This document shows positions 1-7,956 of a DNA stretch of 64,000 nt, one piece after another. How positions within the stretch are numbered: position 1 is the stretch's first letter; the number at the start of each line of letters is the position of its first letter. The DNA comes from Bradyrhizobium sp. 138. GTDB taxonomy: Bacteria; Pseudomonadota; Alphaproteobacteria; Rhizobiales; Xanthobacteraceae. The notes beneath the pieces were generated by a model, which had not been told where the DNA came from, made no database searches, and worked only from the letters and a program-made list of their open reading frames with translations. The stretch lies in the NCBI RefSeq assembly GCF_023074075.1, contig NZ_JADPKT010000007.1:310001-374000 (forward strand). Reading direction: 5' to 3'. Position numbers and translations under genes: made by a program.

Positions 1-191
1 GACAGCACGAGGCGGACGCTGTCGACCGGATCGCCGTCCGCGACCAGGTCCTCGCCCGCTCCCGCGCGCTGGATCCCCTCGAGCATCGCGTATTCGAGCG
101 ACGTGCGGGCTTCGGCAGACAACGGCCTCAGCAGGTTCAGCCGGCGAATGACCGGCTCCACCAGGCTGCGATCTGGCTTCGACAACGGCAT
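1..191 (-). CDS. Crp/Fnr-family transcriptional regulator, N-terminal part
   Basis: Translation from the ATG at 191 gives an N-terminus with the segment LRPLSAEARTSLEYAML followed by a GEDLVADGDPVDSVRLVL stretch. This is how bradyrhizobial Crp/Fnr-type regulators enter their cyclic-nucleotide-binding-like sensor domain. The HTH domain lies outside the window, so the ligand and the DNA target cannot be judged. The start codon shares one base with the stop of the upstream kinase (TGATG), so the two are probably translationally coupled and act in one sensory pathway. The family is assigned from sequence style, not from a full domain. Confidence 0.7.
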   Translation of the reverse strand, partial: MPLSKPDRSLVEPVIRRLNLLRPLSAEARTSLEYAMLEGIQRAGAGEDLVADGDPVDSVRLVL

Positions 192-3100
192 CAATCAGCC
201 ACCGCCGGTGTGTGAAACGCGCGCTTGGTCAGAGGAATGGTAATCGTGCATTGCAGCCCGAGAGGGTTGAATGCCATCGTGGTCTGCCCCTTGAACTCGA
301 ACGCCAGGGTACGCTCGAGAAGCTCGGTACCAAATCCTTTTCGCGGCCGCGGCGCCGCGGGCGGCCCGCCGCGCTCCTGCCACTCGAACACCAGCTCTGC
401 CGGCTCCGTGCGCTCATCGATGCGCCAGGTGACTTCGATGCGCCCGCTCGGCTGGCTCAGGGCGCCGTATTTGAGCGCATTGGTCGCGAGCTCGTGGATG
501 GCGAGCGCGAAGGTTTCCGCGGCCTTGGGCTGGAAGCGCACCATCGGCCCCGAGACCCGCATCTGCTCGCCTTCGCGGGCCTTATAGGAGAGCAATTCCT
601 CGATCACGAGATATTCGAGGTCGACACCGCCTTCTGGATCCCGCGTCACCAGCGCCTGGGTGCGAGCGAAGGCACTCAGCCGGCCATCGAGATGGGAGGC
701 GTATTCGTCCACCGTCGAGCTCGTTTCCGCCGAGCGGCGGGCGATCGAGCGTACCACGCCGAGCGTGTTGCGGACGCGGTGCTGGAGCTCGGCCAGCAGC
801 AGGCGCTGGCGCTCCTCGGCACGGGCGATGGCGGTGACGTCGATGAAGGTGATGACGACGCCGGCGATGAAATTGTCGATGCTGCGATAGGGCAGGATGC
901 GCACGATGTAACGCGTACCGCTGTCGGGCGATCTCAGCTCGCGCTCGGCGCTTGCAAGCGTCCGCAGCACGCGGCGAATGTCGTCGTAGAGCTCCTCGAT
1001 CGGGATGCGCGCCTTGATGTGCGCGATCGGGCGACCCGCGTCGGTTTCCACCAGATGCAGGACCTGGGTGATCGCCGGCGTGAAGTTCATCACCCGCAGG
1101 TCGTTGTCGAGGAACACGGTCGCGATCTGCGTGCTCTCGAGGAAATTCTTGAGGTCGCTGGTGGCGCGGGTCAATTCCTGGACGCGGTGCGCCAGCTCGC
1201 CGTTGACGGTGGTCAATTCCTCGTTGACCGACTGCAATTCCTCACGCGAGGTTTCGAGCTCCTCGTTTGCGGACTGCAGCTCTTCATTGAGCGACTGGTA
1301 TTCCTCGTTCGAGGACTTGAGCTCCTCATTGGTGCTCTCCAGCTCCTCGATGGTGGCCTGGAGACGCTCCCGCGTCGCCCGCAGGTCGCTTTCGAGACGT
1401 TCGACATGCTCGGTGCGCACCAACCCATTCGGACCGCCTTGATCGGCATCGACGCCGCGGGCCGGGCCGTCTTTGAACAGGACAAGGAAATTGCGATTCC
1501 CGCCGGGCCCATCCTGGATCGGCTCCACGGTGACATCGACCAGCATGCCGTGACCGTTCACGCCGAGCTGCACCTGCTCGGCACGGGCGGGCTCGTTGGT
1601 TTCCGCCGCGCGGCTCAGCACGGTCCGCAGCTCCAGACGGAGATCGCGGTGCACGAGCTGAAGCAGGTCGAGGGTGGCTGCGCCCGCCGTCGGCTCGATG
1701 TAACGACCGGTGCGCCCGGAAAAGTGCAGGACCTGGAAGTTGCCGTCGGTAATGACATAGGCCGGGGCATAACGCTCCGCGATCCGCTGCGCACGACGCT
1801 CCAGCCCGACGTCCGGCCCGAACGAGCGGAGCGGCGGCGTTTCGACGGATGCCCTGCCCACAGCGGACGTGATCGGAAATTCCGGCGGCAGCCGCGTTCC
1901 GGTCTCGAGCTTCCTGAAGATGCGGGCACGGCGGTCGACCGGCACGAACAGCTTCGGATGCCGTGTCACATTCTCGGAATTACCGAGGAAGAGGAAGCGA
2001 TCCGGCAACAGCGCGAAATGGAATAGCGGGATCACCCGGTTCTGCAATTCGGCGTTGAGATAGATCAGCAGGTTGCGGCAGGAGACGAGATCGAGCTTGG
2101 AGAACGGTGCGTCCTTGATCACGTTGTGCTGCGAGAAGATGCACATTTCGCGCAGCTCCTTGACCACGCAATAAGTGTCGCCCTCGCGCACGAACCAGCG
2201 TGAAAGGCGCTCGCTGGTCATGTCGGCCTCGATACTGGTGCGGTAGCGGCCGACACGCGCGGTCGCCAGCGCCCGTCCGTCGATGTCGGTCGCGAAGATC
2301 TGGACCTGCGGCGCCGAATCCATCCGCGCCATGTGCTCGCGCAGGAGGATGCCGATCGAATAGGCCTCCTCGCCGGTGGCACAGCCGAGCACCCAGACGC
2401 GCACCTGCTGGCCCGCGCCCTTGCCCTCGAAGATCTTTGGAATGATCTGCGTCTCCAGCACCTCGAATTCGCGCTTGTCGCGGAAGAACTCGGTGACGCC
2501 GATCAAGAGATCGTTGAAGAGGTGCTGCGCCTCCTCCTTGTCGTTCCGCAAGAAATCGACATAGGCCGAAATCTCGTCGATCTGGACCACCTGCATCCGG
2601 CGCTGCACGCGGCGGAGAAACGTGTTCTGCTTGTAGCCGTGGAAATCGTTGCCGGTCTTGCTGCGCAGGATGTCGGCAATGCGCGACAGCGAGGTCGCGG
2701 CCGCGGCCAGGATCTCGTCGAACCCCTGTTTCTCGTCCAACCGCCTGAGATGACGGGCATAGACCCGGATGTGCTCGGGAATGTCTTCGGGCGCCAGCAC
2801 GTAATCGGCGATCGCCGCCGGCGTGTTGGCATCAGTCAGATGAGCCGTCTCCTCGCTCCCGACCCTTTCGGCGAGGGCGAGACCGCCATGTTCCTTGAGC
2901 GTCGCGCTGCCCAGCGTGCCGTCCCCGCCGGTACCCGACAGGATCACGCCAATCGATTGCTCGGCGCGTTCCTCCGCCAGCGACACCAGGAAGCTGTCGA
3001 TCGTGGCCCGCTCGCCGGGCGCCTGCTCTGCCTGGCGGACCGCGAAATGGCCCCCCTGGATGGTCGTGATCATTGCCGCCGGGCACAAATAGATCGTGCC

Positions 3101-3376
3101 GCCCTCGATGGTCTGGCCGTCGCCGATCTCGCGGATCTTGCCGCCATTGGAGGTTTGCACGATCTGGCGCAGCCGCGGCTCGTCGAGTGCCTCGTGATGT
3201 TGAAGCGCCAGCACGATGGCCTGGTCAGTCCCAACCGTCAGCTTGGCAAAGAAGCGAGCGATGCTGTCCAGAGCAGCGGGCGAAGCCCCGACGCCGATGA
3301 TCAGCGGGGACTTGATCTGGCGCTCTCTTTCGACGGGCTGGTCGTCGAATTCATGCATGGTCTCGGTAGCTCTCAT
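191..3376 (-). CDS. CheB-CheR-PAS-HWE sensor histidine kinase
   Basis: A 1061-residue multidomain signalling protein without predicted membrane segments. Residues about 25-205 form a CheB methylesterase domain with the triad visible as S32 (GVGASP), H60 (LQHH) and the Asp of GTGGDG. Residues about 215-490 are a CheR methyltransferase (VWVLGCATGEEAYSI; LVSCRNLLIYL). Next come a PAS-like part, a long coiled coil near 660-740 made of repeated N-EEL units, and a second PAS. The C-terminus is an HWE/HisKA_2 kinase with phospho-acceptor His in ELQHRVRN, the N-box HELATNALKYGAL and the WQE element. Such fusions are known in rhizobia and are thought to be soluble sensors. It belongs to a minus-strand operon with a CheB-like protein upstream and a Crp/Fnr gene downstream. 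M1 and M7 are both possible starts. Confidence 0.93.
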   Translation of the reverse strand: MRATETMHEFDDQPVERERQIKSPLIIGVGASPAALDSIARFFAKLTVGTDQAIVLALQHHEALDEPRLRQIVQTSNGGKIREIGDGQTIEGGTIYLCPAAMITTIQGGHFAVRQAEQAPGERATIDSFLVSLAEERAEQSIGVILSGTGGDGTLGSATLKEHGGLALAERVGSEETAHLTDANTPAAIADYVLAPEDIPEHIRVYARHLRRLDEKQGFDEILAAAATSLSRIADILRSKTGNDFHGYKQNTFLRRVQRRMQVVQIDEISAYVDFLRNDKEEAQHLFNDLLIGVTEFFRDKREFEVLETQIIPKIFEGKGAGQQVRVWVLGCATGEEAYSIGILLREHMARMDSAPQVQIFATDIDGRALATARVGRYRTSIEADMTSERLSRWFVREGDTYCVVKELREMCIFSQHNVIKDAPFSKLDLVSCRNLLIYLNAELQNRVIPLFHFALLPDRFLFLGNSENVTRHPKLFVPVDRRARIFRKLETGTRLPPEFPITSAVGRASVETPPLRSFGPDVGLERRAQRIAERYAPAYVITDGNFQVLHFSGRTGRYIEPTAGAATLDLLQLVHRDLRLELRTVLSRAAETNEPARAEQVQLGVNGHGMLVDVTVEPIQDGPGGNRNFLVLFKDGPARGVDADQGGPNGLVRTEHVERLESDLRATRERLQATIEELESTNEELKSSNEEYQSLNEELQSANEELETSREELQSVNEELTTVNGELAHRVQELTRATSDLKNFLESTQIATVFLDNDLRVMNFTPAITQVLHLVETDAGRPIAHIKARIPIEELYDDIRRVLRTLASAERELRSPDSGTRYIVRILPYRSIDNFIAGVVITFIDVTAIARAEERQRLLLAELQHRVRNTLGVVRSIARRSAETSSTVDEYASHLDGRLSAFARTQALVTRDPEGGVDLEYLVIEELLSYKAREGEQMRVSGPMVRFQPKAAETFALAIHELATNALKYGALSQPSGRIEVTWRIDERTEPAELVFEWQERGGPPAAPRPRKGFGTELLERTLAFEFKGQTTMAFNPLGLQCTITIPLTKRAFHTPAVAD

Positions 3377-3457
3377 TGGGTGGCGGTCACCGGCGATCGC
3401 CCGCTCACCGCAAATAGCAGAAATCGATGTTATCCCAACAGATGAAAGGCAGAAATG

Positions 3458-3661
3458 TCACTCTCCGTTCCATACGGCGGGCGGCGTTGCCAATTTCTCG
3501 ATGGCATGGTCCATAGTGGCTTGCGGCAGGAGCCCGGGGATGCCGGCATCGGAAGGGTTCGCCGTGAGAGCGATCGTTTGCGCCGCAGCGTCGAGCGCCA
3601 GCTCGACTGTCTGTTCAAGCTCGGTGTAGAGTTCAGGCAGCCTGCCGAACCCTAGCGCCAC
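3458..3661 (-). CDS. small hypothetical protein (67 aa)
   Basis: GTG start at 3661, overlapping the end of the preceding coiled-coil gene by 10 bases. The protein is acidic and probably helical, with the segments ELYTELEQTVELALDAA and DHAIEKLATPPAVWNGE. There is no signal peptide or membrane segment, and I recognise no domain. Its place between a small coiled-coil protein and the CheB-CheR-HWE kinase, in the same direction and with tight spacing, suggests it is a real gene and an accessory of this signalling operon. The function is unknown. Confidence 0.6.
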   Translation of the reverse strand: MALGFGRLPELYTELEQTVELALDAAAQTIALTANPSDAGIPGLLPQATMDHAIEKLATPPAVWNGE

Positions 3662-3924
3662 TCCAGATCGACCTGCTGCTCAAGATAGGCAATGCGCTGC
3701 TCGATCAGGACGCGGTGGCGCTGCCATTCCGTCAGGGTTTGCCTCAGCACATCGACCAGCCGTTTCGCCTGGCGCGAATCGTGGCCGCCCGCGCTGAGTT
3801 CACGGATGCGATCCTCCTGGTCGCTGATGCGCTGCAGCCCCTGCTCGATATCCCGGTCAGCCTTGCTCAGCTGACGACGCTCGGAAGCGAGCTGCTCGGT
3901 CCATTCGGCGGGGGACATGGCCAT
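3652..3924 (-). CDS. small coiled-coil protein (90 aa)
   Basis: Starts at the ATG at 3924 (MAMSPAEWTEQ), preceded by a GAGGG Shine-Dalgarno and only 10 nt beyond the stop of the CheB-like gene. A longer reading from a TTG at 3966 would overlap that gene and is less likely. From residue 10 on the sequence is heptad-like and strongly charged (QLSKADRDIEQGLQRISDQEDRIREL, then a second helix ending in IEQRIAYLEQQVDLEWR). This predicts a helical hairpin or coiled coil. It is probably an adaptor or structural partner of the neighbouring CheB/HWE signalling proteins. That role is inferred from context only. Confidence 0.7.
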   Translation of the reverse strand: MAMSPAEWTEQLASERRQLSKADRDIEQGLQRISDQEDRIRELSAGGHDSRQAKRLVDVLRQTLTEWQRHRVLIEQRIAYLEQQVDLEWR

Positions 3925-3934
3925 GGCGAAGCCC

Positions 3935-4942
3935 TCAACCCTCCCGCTTGCGAGCCGGAGGATCAAGCGACTTTAGCACGACGCGCCGGATCATGTCGGC
4001 ATATTCGCGATATTCGGCGGCCCGGCTCTCGTACATCTGGGCAACCGCGGGCCGGCCGCTGCGCCGGCCGTCGGTGGCCATGCGGTGCACCAGCTCGGCT
4101 CGCTCCTCGATGATGCGCAGTGCCACCCGCAAGGCTTCATCCACCCGCCCCTCCTGCTCCTTGGCGAGGATGTCGGCGGTGAAGGCATGACCGACCTGGC
4201 AACGAAAACGCATCGGGCGCGCGTCCTTCATCTCGGACAGCACGCCGCCACAGGCCGGGCAGGTCAGCGCAACTGGATCAGCCACCTCAGCGAGATTGTC
4301 ACTGCCGATCCGATCGCCGGCCGCGATCTCGACCTCGAGCCGGATCTCCGGCGGGATCGGCGGCGTGGCGCCGGCAGCCTCCCTGGCCAGATCGGACAGA
4401 ACGTCGCCCATTCCGGCGCCGGCGACGCAAAGGTCGATCGTGGTCGCCTCCAGGGCACTCCTTGGCATTTCATCGGCGATGGCGTCCGTGGGGTCCTGAA
4501 CCACTGTCATCCCGCCGCAGCGCTTGATGGCGTTGAGACCGGCGGCACCGTCGGACAACAGGCCGCTGAGCAGCACGCCGATCACGCGAGGGCCGTGGTT
4601 GATGGCGGCCGAGCGAAACAGGGCATCGATGGCCGGCCGCACCATGTTCTCGCGCGGACCGCGCCCGAGGACCAGGTGATCCTCGGAGAGCAACAGGTGA
4701 TGGTCCGGTGCGGCCAGGTAGATTTGGCCGGGCTCGATCTTCATGCCGTCTTCGGCCTGTCGGACCGGAAGCGGGCCGGCACTGCTGGCGACCGTCGAGA
4801 GGATGCCGATGCCCTGCGCCGGAATGTGCAGCACGATGAACACGGCAGCCGGCAGGTCCGCCGGTAGACGGCCCAGGATCTGCTTCAAGGGCTGGGTGGC
4901 TCCGGCAGAGCCGCCGATCACGATGATGTCGCGGTTGCCCAT
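3935..4942 (-). CDS. CheB-type methylesterase-domain protein with C-terminal zinc-ribbon-like motif
   Basis: 335 aa. The first ~185 residues are a CheB catalytic domain with no receiver domain in front. The catalytic Ser is in GGSAGA (about S12), the His in VLHIPAQG and the Asp in LLSDGAAG. After a short linker comes CPACGGVLSE followed about 20 residues later by RCQVGHAF. This CxxC...CxxxH pattern looks like a small metal site. The C-terminus is helical. Lacking the receiver domain, it is unlikely to be the ordinary phospho-regulated chemotaxis CheB. As first gene of the operon with the CheB-CheR-HWE kinase, it probably acts in the same non-flagellar signalling pathway. It is divergent from a response regulator gene starting 86 bp away. 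Confidence 0.88.
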   Translation of the reverse strand: MGNRDIIVIGGSAGATQPLKQILGRLPADLPAAVFIVLHIPAQGIGILSTVASSAGPLPVRQAEDGMKIEPGQIYLAAPDHHLLLSEDHLVLGRGPRENMVRPAIDALFRSAAINHGPRVIGVLLSGLLSDGAAGLNAIKRCGGMTVVQDPTDAIADEMPRSALEATTIDLCVAGAGMGDVLSDLAREAAGATPPIPPEIRLEVEIAAGDRIGSDNLAEVADPVALTCPACGGVLSEMKDARPMRFRCQVGHAFTADILAKEQEGRVDEALRVALRIIEERAELVHRMATDGRRSGRPAVAQMYESRAAEYREYADMIRRVVLKSLDPPARKREG

Positions 4943-5028
4943 GGAACCCGCCTTCGGTTGCTTCGTTGCACCAAGGCGTCCTCCAGCCTTATGTTCCTCA
5001 TGGTGAGGAGGGAACGCTGGAGGGGATC

Positions 5029-5433
5029 ATGTCAGTATCGCCCACGTCGTCTCGTCAACGCGCGCCGCTGACCGGGCGCCGTATCCTTGTGGTCGAGGAC
5101 GAATATTTTCTCGCCGATGACATCGGCAACGCGCTGCGCACGCTCGGCGCGGAGATCGCCGGTCCCGTCGGCCACATCGAGGATGCGGCCGAGATGCTAC
5201 GCAATGGCGGCGCGCTCGATGCCGCGGTCCTCGACGTGAACATCCGCGCCGCGCCGATCTTTCCGATCGCCCGCGAGCTCAGGGCACGTCAGGTGCCGTT
5301 CGTGTTCACCACCGGCTACGACAGGATCAGCATCGAGACGGAATTCCGGGACGTGCCGCTCTGGGAGAAGCCGTTCAACGTCGTGGCCATGGCGCAGAAT
5401 CTTGCGAGCCTCGTCGGCGGTCAACCGGCGTGA
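5029..5433 (+). CDS. single-domain response regulator
   Basis: 134 aa, start ATG at 5029 behind a good GGAGGGG Shine-Dalgarno. An upstream in-frame start at 4966 would put this ribosome site inside the gene and is rejected. The whole protein is a receiver domain: VVEDEYFLADDIG gives the acidic pocket, AAVLDVNI the phospho-acceptor Asp, TTGYD the Thr position and LWEKPF the conserved Lys. There is no output domain. Rhizobial proteins of this class usually receive phosphate from HWE kinases. The divergent neighbouring operon encodes such a kinase, which makes it the likely partner (inference). Confidence 0.88.
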   Translation: MSVSPTSSRQRAPLTGRRILVVEDEYFLADDIGNALRTLGAEIAGPVGHIEDAAEMLRNGGALDAAVLDVNIRAAPIFPIARELRARQVPFVFTTGYDRISIETEFRDVPLWEKPFNVVAMAQNLASLVGGQPA

Positions 5434-5541
5434 CGGGCGGCGCAGCGGTGCCGCGACCGCGGCTTGCAAGCGAGCGTTCGCCGCAAGCATCTCTTGCAAC
5501 AACTCTTGCAAACAAAAGTGACGTTCGATGATCCACGCCAA

Positions 5542-5622
5542 TCAAAGCAGATGCGCGAAGGCGAGCCAGGCGGTCACGGCCAGGCAGAGCAGAACCGCGG
5601 CGTAAGGTAACGCAACGCGCAA
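5542..5622 (-). CDS. possible 26-aa membrane peptide
   Basis: A very short frame from TTG at 5622 (reads MRVALPYAAVLLCLAVTAW and ends LAFAHLL) is almost entirely a single hydrophobic helix. A GGGGGAGA Shine-Dalgarno lies upstream at about 10 nt spacing. It follows another mini membrane ORF by 23 bases in the same direction. Length and start codon make the call tentative, but the TM pattern and ribosome site are better than expected by chance. Function unknown. Confidence 0.4.
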   Translation of the reverse strand: MRVALPYAAVLLCLAVTAWLAFAHLL

Positions 5623-5645
5623 GATAGCAAGTCTCCCCCGTCAGC

Positions 5646-5732
5646 TCATATCCAAACGATGGCCAGCATCATCACGAGGAAACCCGTGATTGCCGTCGCG
5701 ACAAAGGCCTGTTCGATGCGATCCATCGCCAT
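5646..5732 (-). CDS. possible 28-aa membrane peptide
   Basis: ATG at 5732 with a GAAAGGGGG Shine-Dalgarno 5 nt upstream. The peptide begins MAMDRIEQAFVATAITG and continues FLVMMLAIVWI, so it has a short charged N-terminus and one transmembrane helix. This layout matches known bacterial small membrane proteins. It sits in the 400-bp gap between the response regulator and the cysteine hydrolase, directly before a second mini ORF of the same kind. The rest of the gap shows nothing else that I recognise. Confidence 0.5.
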   Translation of the reverse strand: MAMDRIEQAFVATAITGFLVMMLAIVWI

Positions 5733-5838
5733 CGCAGCCCCCTTTCCAGCCCGTACAATTTGACGGTTTCGGGGCGGCTGCGCATTAGGCTATGTGAATC
5801 GGCCGCGACGCATTTTTCGCCTTGGGCGATGCTCCACC

Positions 5839-6447
5839 CTACTCGCGCCAGTACTCCGACATTTCCTCCGCGGTCATCAGGTCGACCTGGCCATGAAAGC
5901 GGGTGCGGTACATCGTCATGAGCGCGTCATGCCCGACGTCGGACGAGCTGCACAGTGCATCCTCGACGATGACGACCCTGAAGCCGAGATCGACGGCGCT
6001 CAGGACCGTCGACAGCACGCAGACGTCCGTCTCCGCGCCCGATATCACGACCGTGCCGACATTCTTGTCGATCAGCAAGCTCGCAAGGGCGGGATTGCTG
6101 AACGCGGAATAGGCCGGCTTGTCGATGATTGCGGCCGGCGGAACGAACTTGTTCAGGGCAGGCACGAGTTCGAGCGCGGATGGCGGAAGATGCCTGCGCG
6201 TCGCCTGATGCCAGCGACGAAAATAGCTCTGCCACTGGCCGGGCCGATCTTCCGGATCCTGCGGCGTGATGAAACGCGTGAAGATGGTTCTGGCCTGGTG
6301 GCGCGAAACGATCGAGGCGATCGTCGGCAGGACCCGCTCCATCCATGGTGTCGCCCACAGGCCATTGGGGGCGAAAATGTTCTGCATGTCGATGCAGAGG
6401 TGAACGGCCTGCGTGATGTCGGCGACTTCCGAAGCGCTGTCCCTCAT
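5839..6447 (-). CDS. isochorismatase-family cysteine hydrolase
   Basis: 202 aa, full length for the family. The catalytic triad can be read: Asp in HLCIDMQNIF (about D20), Lys in IIDKPAYSAF (about K109) and Cys in GAETDVCVLST (about C141), with the usual cis-peptide region before the Cys. Members hydrolyse amide or ester bonds in small molecules (nicotinamidase, N-carbamoylsarcosine amidase, isochorismatase), and the substrate here cannot be told. It is cytosolic with no signal peptide. The gene stands alone between the two mini-ORFs and a toxin-antitoxin locus, so context does not help. Confidence 0.88.
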   Translation of the reverse strand: MRDSASEVADITQAVHLCIDMQNIFAPNGLWATPWMERVLPTIASIVSRHQARTIFTRFITPQDPEDRPGQWQSYFRRWHQATRRHLPPSALELVPALNKFVPPAAIIDKPAYSAFSNPALASLLIDKNVGTVVISGAETDVCVLSTVLSAVDLGFRVVIVEDALCSSSDVGHDALMTMYRTRFHGQVDLMTAEEMSEYWRE

Positions 6448-6728
6448 CGTTCTCCACCATGAAGCGTATCTCCGCGGACATCAATCGACATCGCCGCGGC
6501 GACTTCAGCGACTGAATGCCAATGGAAGGGCTTTGGTTCCGCGAGCACGACGGCCAGCCCGGTCGCGGCGGCATTCCCTAGACACGCTCGCCCCGGGCAG
6601 CGTCCATCGGCATCGGGCCATCACGCGGTTGCCGCCGATGAAGTGCTCGCTTCGCTGCGCGCCGCGCATTGCGTAGTGGACGGCGAAGCGCTCGCATTCC
6701 GCGTCTTGAAGGCTGGGCGCCGAAACGC
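6448..6728 (+). other. non-coding gap upstream of the toxin-antitoxin locus
   Basis: Open frames here are short and lack ribosome sites. The only clear element is the palindrome that begins at 6729. I see no RNA gene or repeat. Confidence 0.5.
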
Positions 6729-6761
6729 TATGTTAGACAAAATTCAATTTTGTCTAACATA
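6729..6761. promoter_or_regulatory. perfect 33-bp palindrome, likely operator of the toxin-antitoxin operon
   Basis: Two 16-bp arms, TATGTTAGACAAAATT and its exact complement, flank one central C at 6745. The palindrome ends 9 bp before the antitoxin ATG, where a repressor would cover the promoter or ribosome site. It is AT-rich in a GC-rich genome. Autoregulatory palindromes in this position are typical of type II toxin-antitoxin operons. It could also fold in mRNA. Confidence 0.8.
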
Positions 6762-6770
6762 GGCAGTGTG

Positions 6771-7145
6771 ATGGCAAAGGCATCAGCGGGCAAGTCCCGA
6801 GCACGCCGGGACAAGCAGGCGGCAGGCACGACGAAAGGTGGCTTGAGAAAGATAAAGTCCGCTCATCAGGAGCCGACGACCGGCCGATTTGTCGTGAGCA
6901 AGGCACGTTTCGAAGCGGTGATGCGTGCAGCGGAACAGTCCGGTCTCCTGAACGAAAAAGGTGGCCGTATCGGCGGCAGGGTGAGCTCGGCTCTGGTCAG
7001 GCAGGCCAAACGGCAGACGGGCATCGAGACAGATACGGACTTGATCGAGTTTGCCCTGGCGACGGTCGCGCTCGAGGATAACTTCGCAGACGCGTTCAAG
7101 GAGTCTCGCGGCAAAGTCGACCCAAAGCTGAAGCTCGGTTTTTGA
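6771..7145 (+). CDS. putative antitoxin of a type II toxin-antitoxin pair
   Basis: 124 aa from ATG 6771. A longer reading from 6669 would run through the palindrome and is rejected. The first 45 residues are very basic (KASAGKSRARRDKQAAG...), followed by TTGRFVVSKARFEAVMRAAEQSGLL and a C-terminal half with KRQTGIETDTDLIEFALATVALEDNFADAF. That half resembles the short motif by which antitoxins wrap their toxin. It ends 1 nt before the start of a PIN-domain gene, the standard layout of an antitoxin-toxin operon. I cannot name the antitoxin family. The assignment relies on the partner and the operator. Confidence 0.7.
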   Translation: MAKASAGKSRARRDKQAAGTTKGGLRKIKSAHQEPTTGRFVVSKARFEAVMRAAEQSGLLNEKGGRIGGRVSSALVRQAKRQTGIETDTDLIEFALATVALEDNFADAFKESRGKVDPKLKLGF

Positions 7146-7146
7146 G

Positions 7147-7713
7147 GTGGCGGAGTTTGATTTCGACGCTGCGCGGCGGTGGGCACGCTTCGATCCGCAG
7201 AGAACGCTGACACGGCGAAGCGACAATGAGTTGCCGTTCGTCAATCCGGGCGTGATCGTCGGACAAGGACTTCTGCTCGATACCTCTGTTTACATCGATC
7301 AGATGCAAGATCGTTCGCCTCGGATCCTGGACGATCTGATCGCGCAGCGACAGGTCAATCATTCGACCGTCGCGATCCAGGAGTTGATGCACACGGTCGG
7401 AGTATTGAATCCATCCGACGCGCGAACCACTGCCGTCATCGACGTGATCGGCACGCAGATCCGAGCAATGCCACCACATCGAATCTTCGCGCCGGATACC
7501 GACGTTCTCGGACGAGCTGCACTGCTGTCGGGGATACTCTGCCGTCTCCAAGGCTACGAGAAGGATGGCAAGCTGCGCGCGTTGCAGGACTGCGTGCTGT
7601 TTCTTCAAGCGCAAAGGCTCGGCCTGGTGGTCCTGACCGCAAATGTCGGCGATTACGATATTCTGCTCCAACTCATTCCGACCGGACGCGCGCTGCTCTA
7701 TCGTTCGAAATGA
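7147..7713 (+). CDS. PIN-domain ribonuclease toxin
   Basis: 188 aa with GTG start one base after the antitoxin stop. Residues about 40-185 show the PIN layout: LLLDTSVYIDQM carries the first metal-binding Asp, VAIQELMHTV the conserved Glu, then an acidic middle helix region and VVLTANVGDYDILLQL the last acidic residues. PIN toxins of type II systems are Mg-dependent RNases cutting tRNA, rRNA or mRNA. A ~35-residue N-terminal extension (FDFDAARRWARFDPQ) precedes the domain. It is probably co-regulated with the antitoxin from the palindrome upstream. The base composition of the pair is lower in GC than its neighbours, suggesting acquisition. Confidence 0.82.
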   Translation: MAEFDFDAARRWARFDPQRTLTRRSDNELPFVNPGVIVGQGLLLDTSVYIDQMQDRSPRILDDLIAQRQVNHSTVAIQELMHTVGVLNPSDARTTAVIDVIGTQIRAMPPHRIFAPDTDVLGRAALLSGILCRLQGYEKDGKLRALQDCVLFLQAQRLGLVVLTANVGDYDILLQLIPTGRALLYRSK

Positions 7714-7865
7714 CATGGCCACCGGCCTTGTGTGTGTGTGGCCGCGGGCGCCTGGCTGCTGGTGTCCTTGCCGCAGTGATGAGCAACCTGCTTGTTCAGT
7801 TCATTGCCACCGGCAACACCGCAGGTGTCCTTCGCGCGCAGCTGTCCGGCATCCGCCTGCCCTGA
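7710..7865 (+). CDS. possible 51-aa ORF overlapping the toxin stop codon
   Basis: ATG at 7710 overlaps the toxin TGA (ATGA), a typical coupling arrangement. The product starts MTWPPALCVCGRGRLAAG and then has a moderately hydrophobic stretch with SNLLVQFIATGNTAG. No Shine-Dalgarno is needed if coupled, but I recognise nothing in it and the TGTGTGTGTG tract is low-complexity. Kept as a weak candidate. The remaining gap to 8044 holds only the palindrome at 7957. Confidence 0.25.
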   Translation: MTWPPALCVCGRGRLAAGVLAAVMSNLLVQFIATGNTAGVLRAQLSGIRLP

Positions 7866-7956
7866 CCGCTCCGTGCAGGTCAAAGATCAATCACTTGAAT
7901 GTTCGTATGAATTTCAGCTGGGCCGCAAAACGGCTTGACGAAGGCTCGCGTACGTA

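Noticed and set aside
212..2026. A 604-codon plus-strand frame at the left end
   Set aside because: It is the complement of the HWE kinase gene, which has clear CheB, CheR and kinase motifs in the other direction.
191..4942. A chemotaxis operon
   Set aside because: No CheA, CheW, CheY-CheA pair or chemoreceptor gene is present. The CheB/CheR domains belong to an HWE-kinase signalling unit.
5197..5541. A 114-codon minus-strand frame
   Set aside because: Mostly antisense to the response regulator gene. No recognisable protein features.
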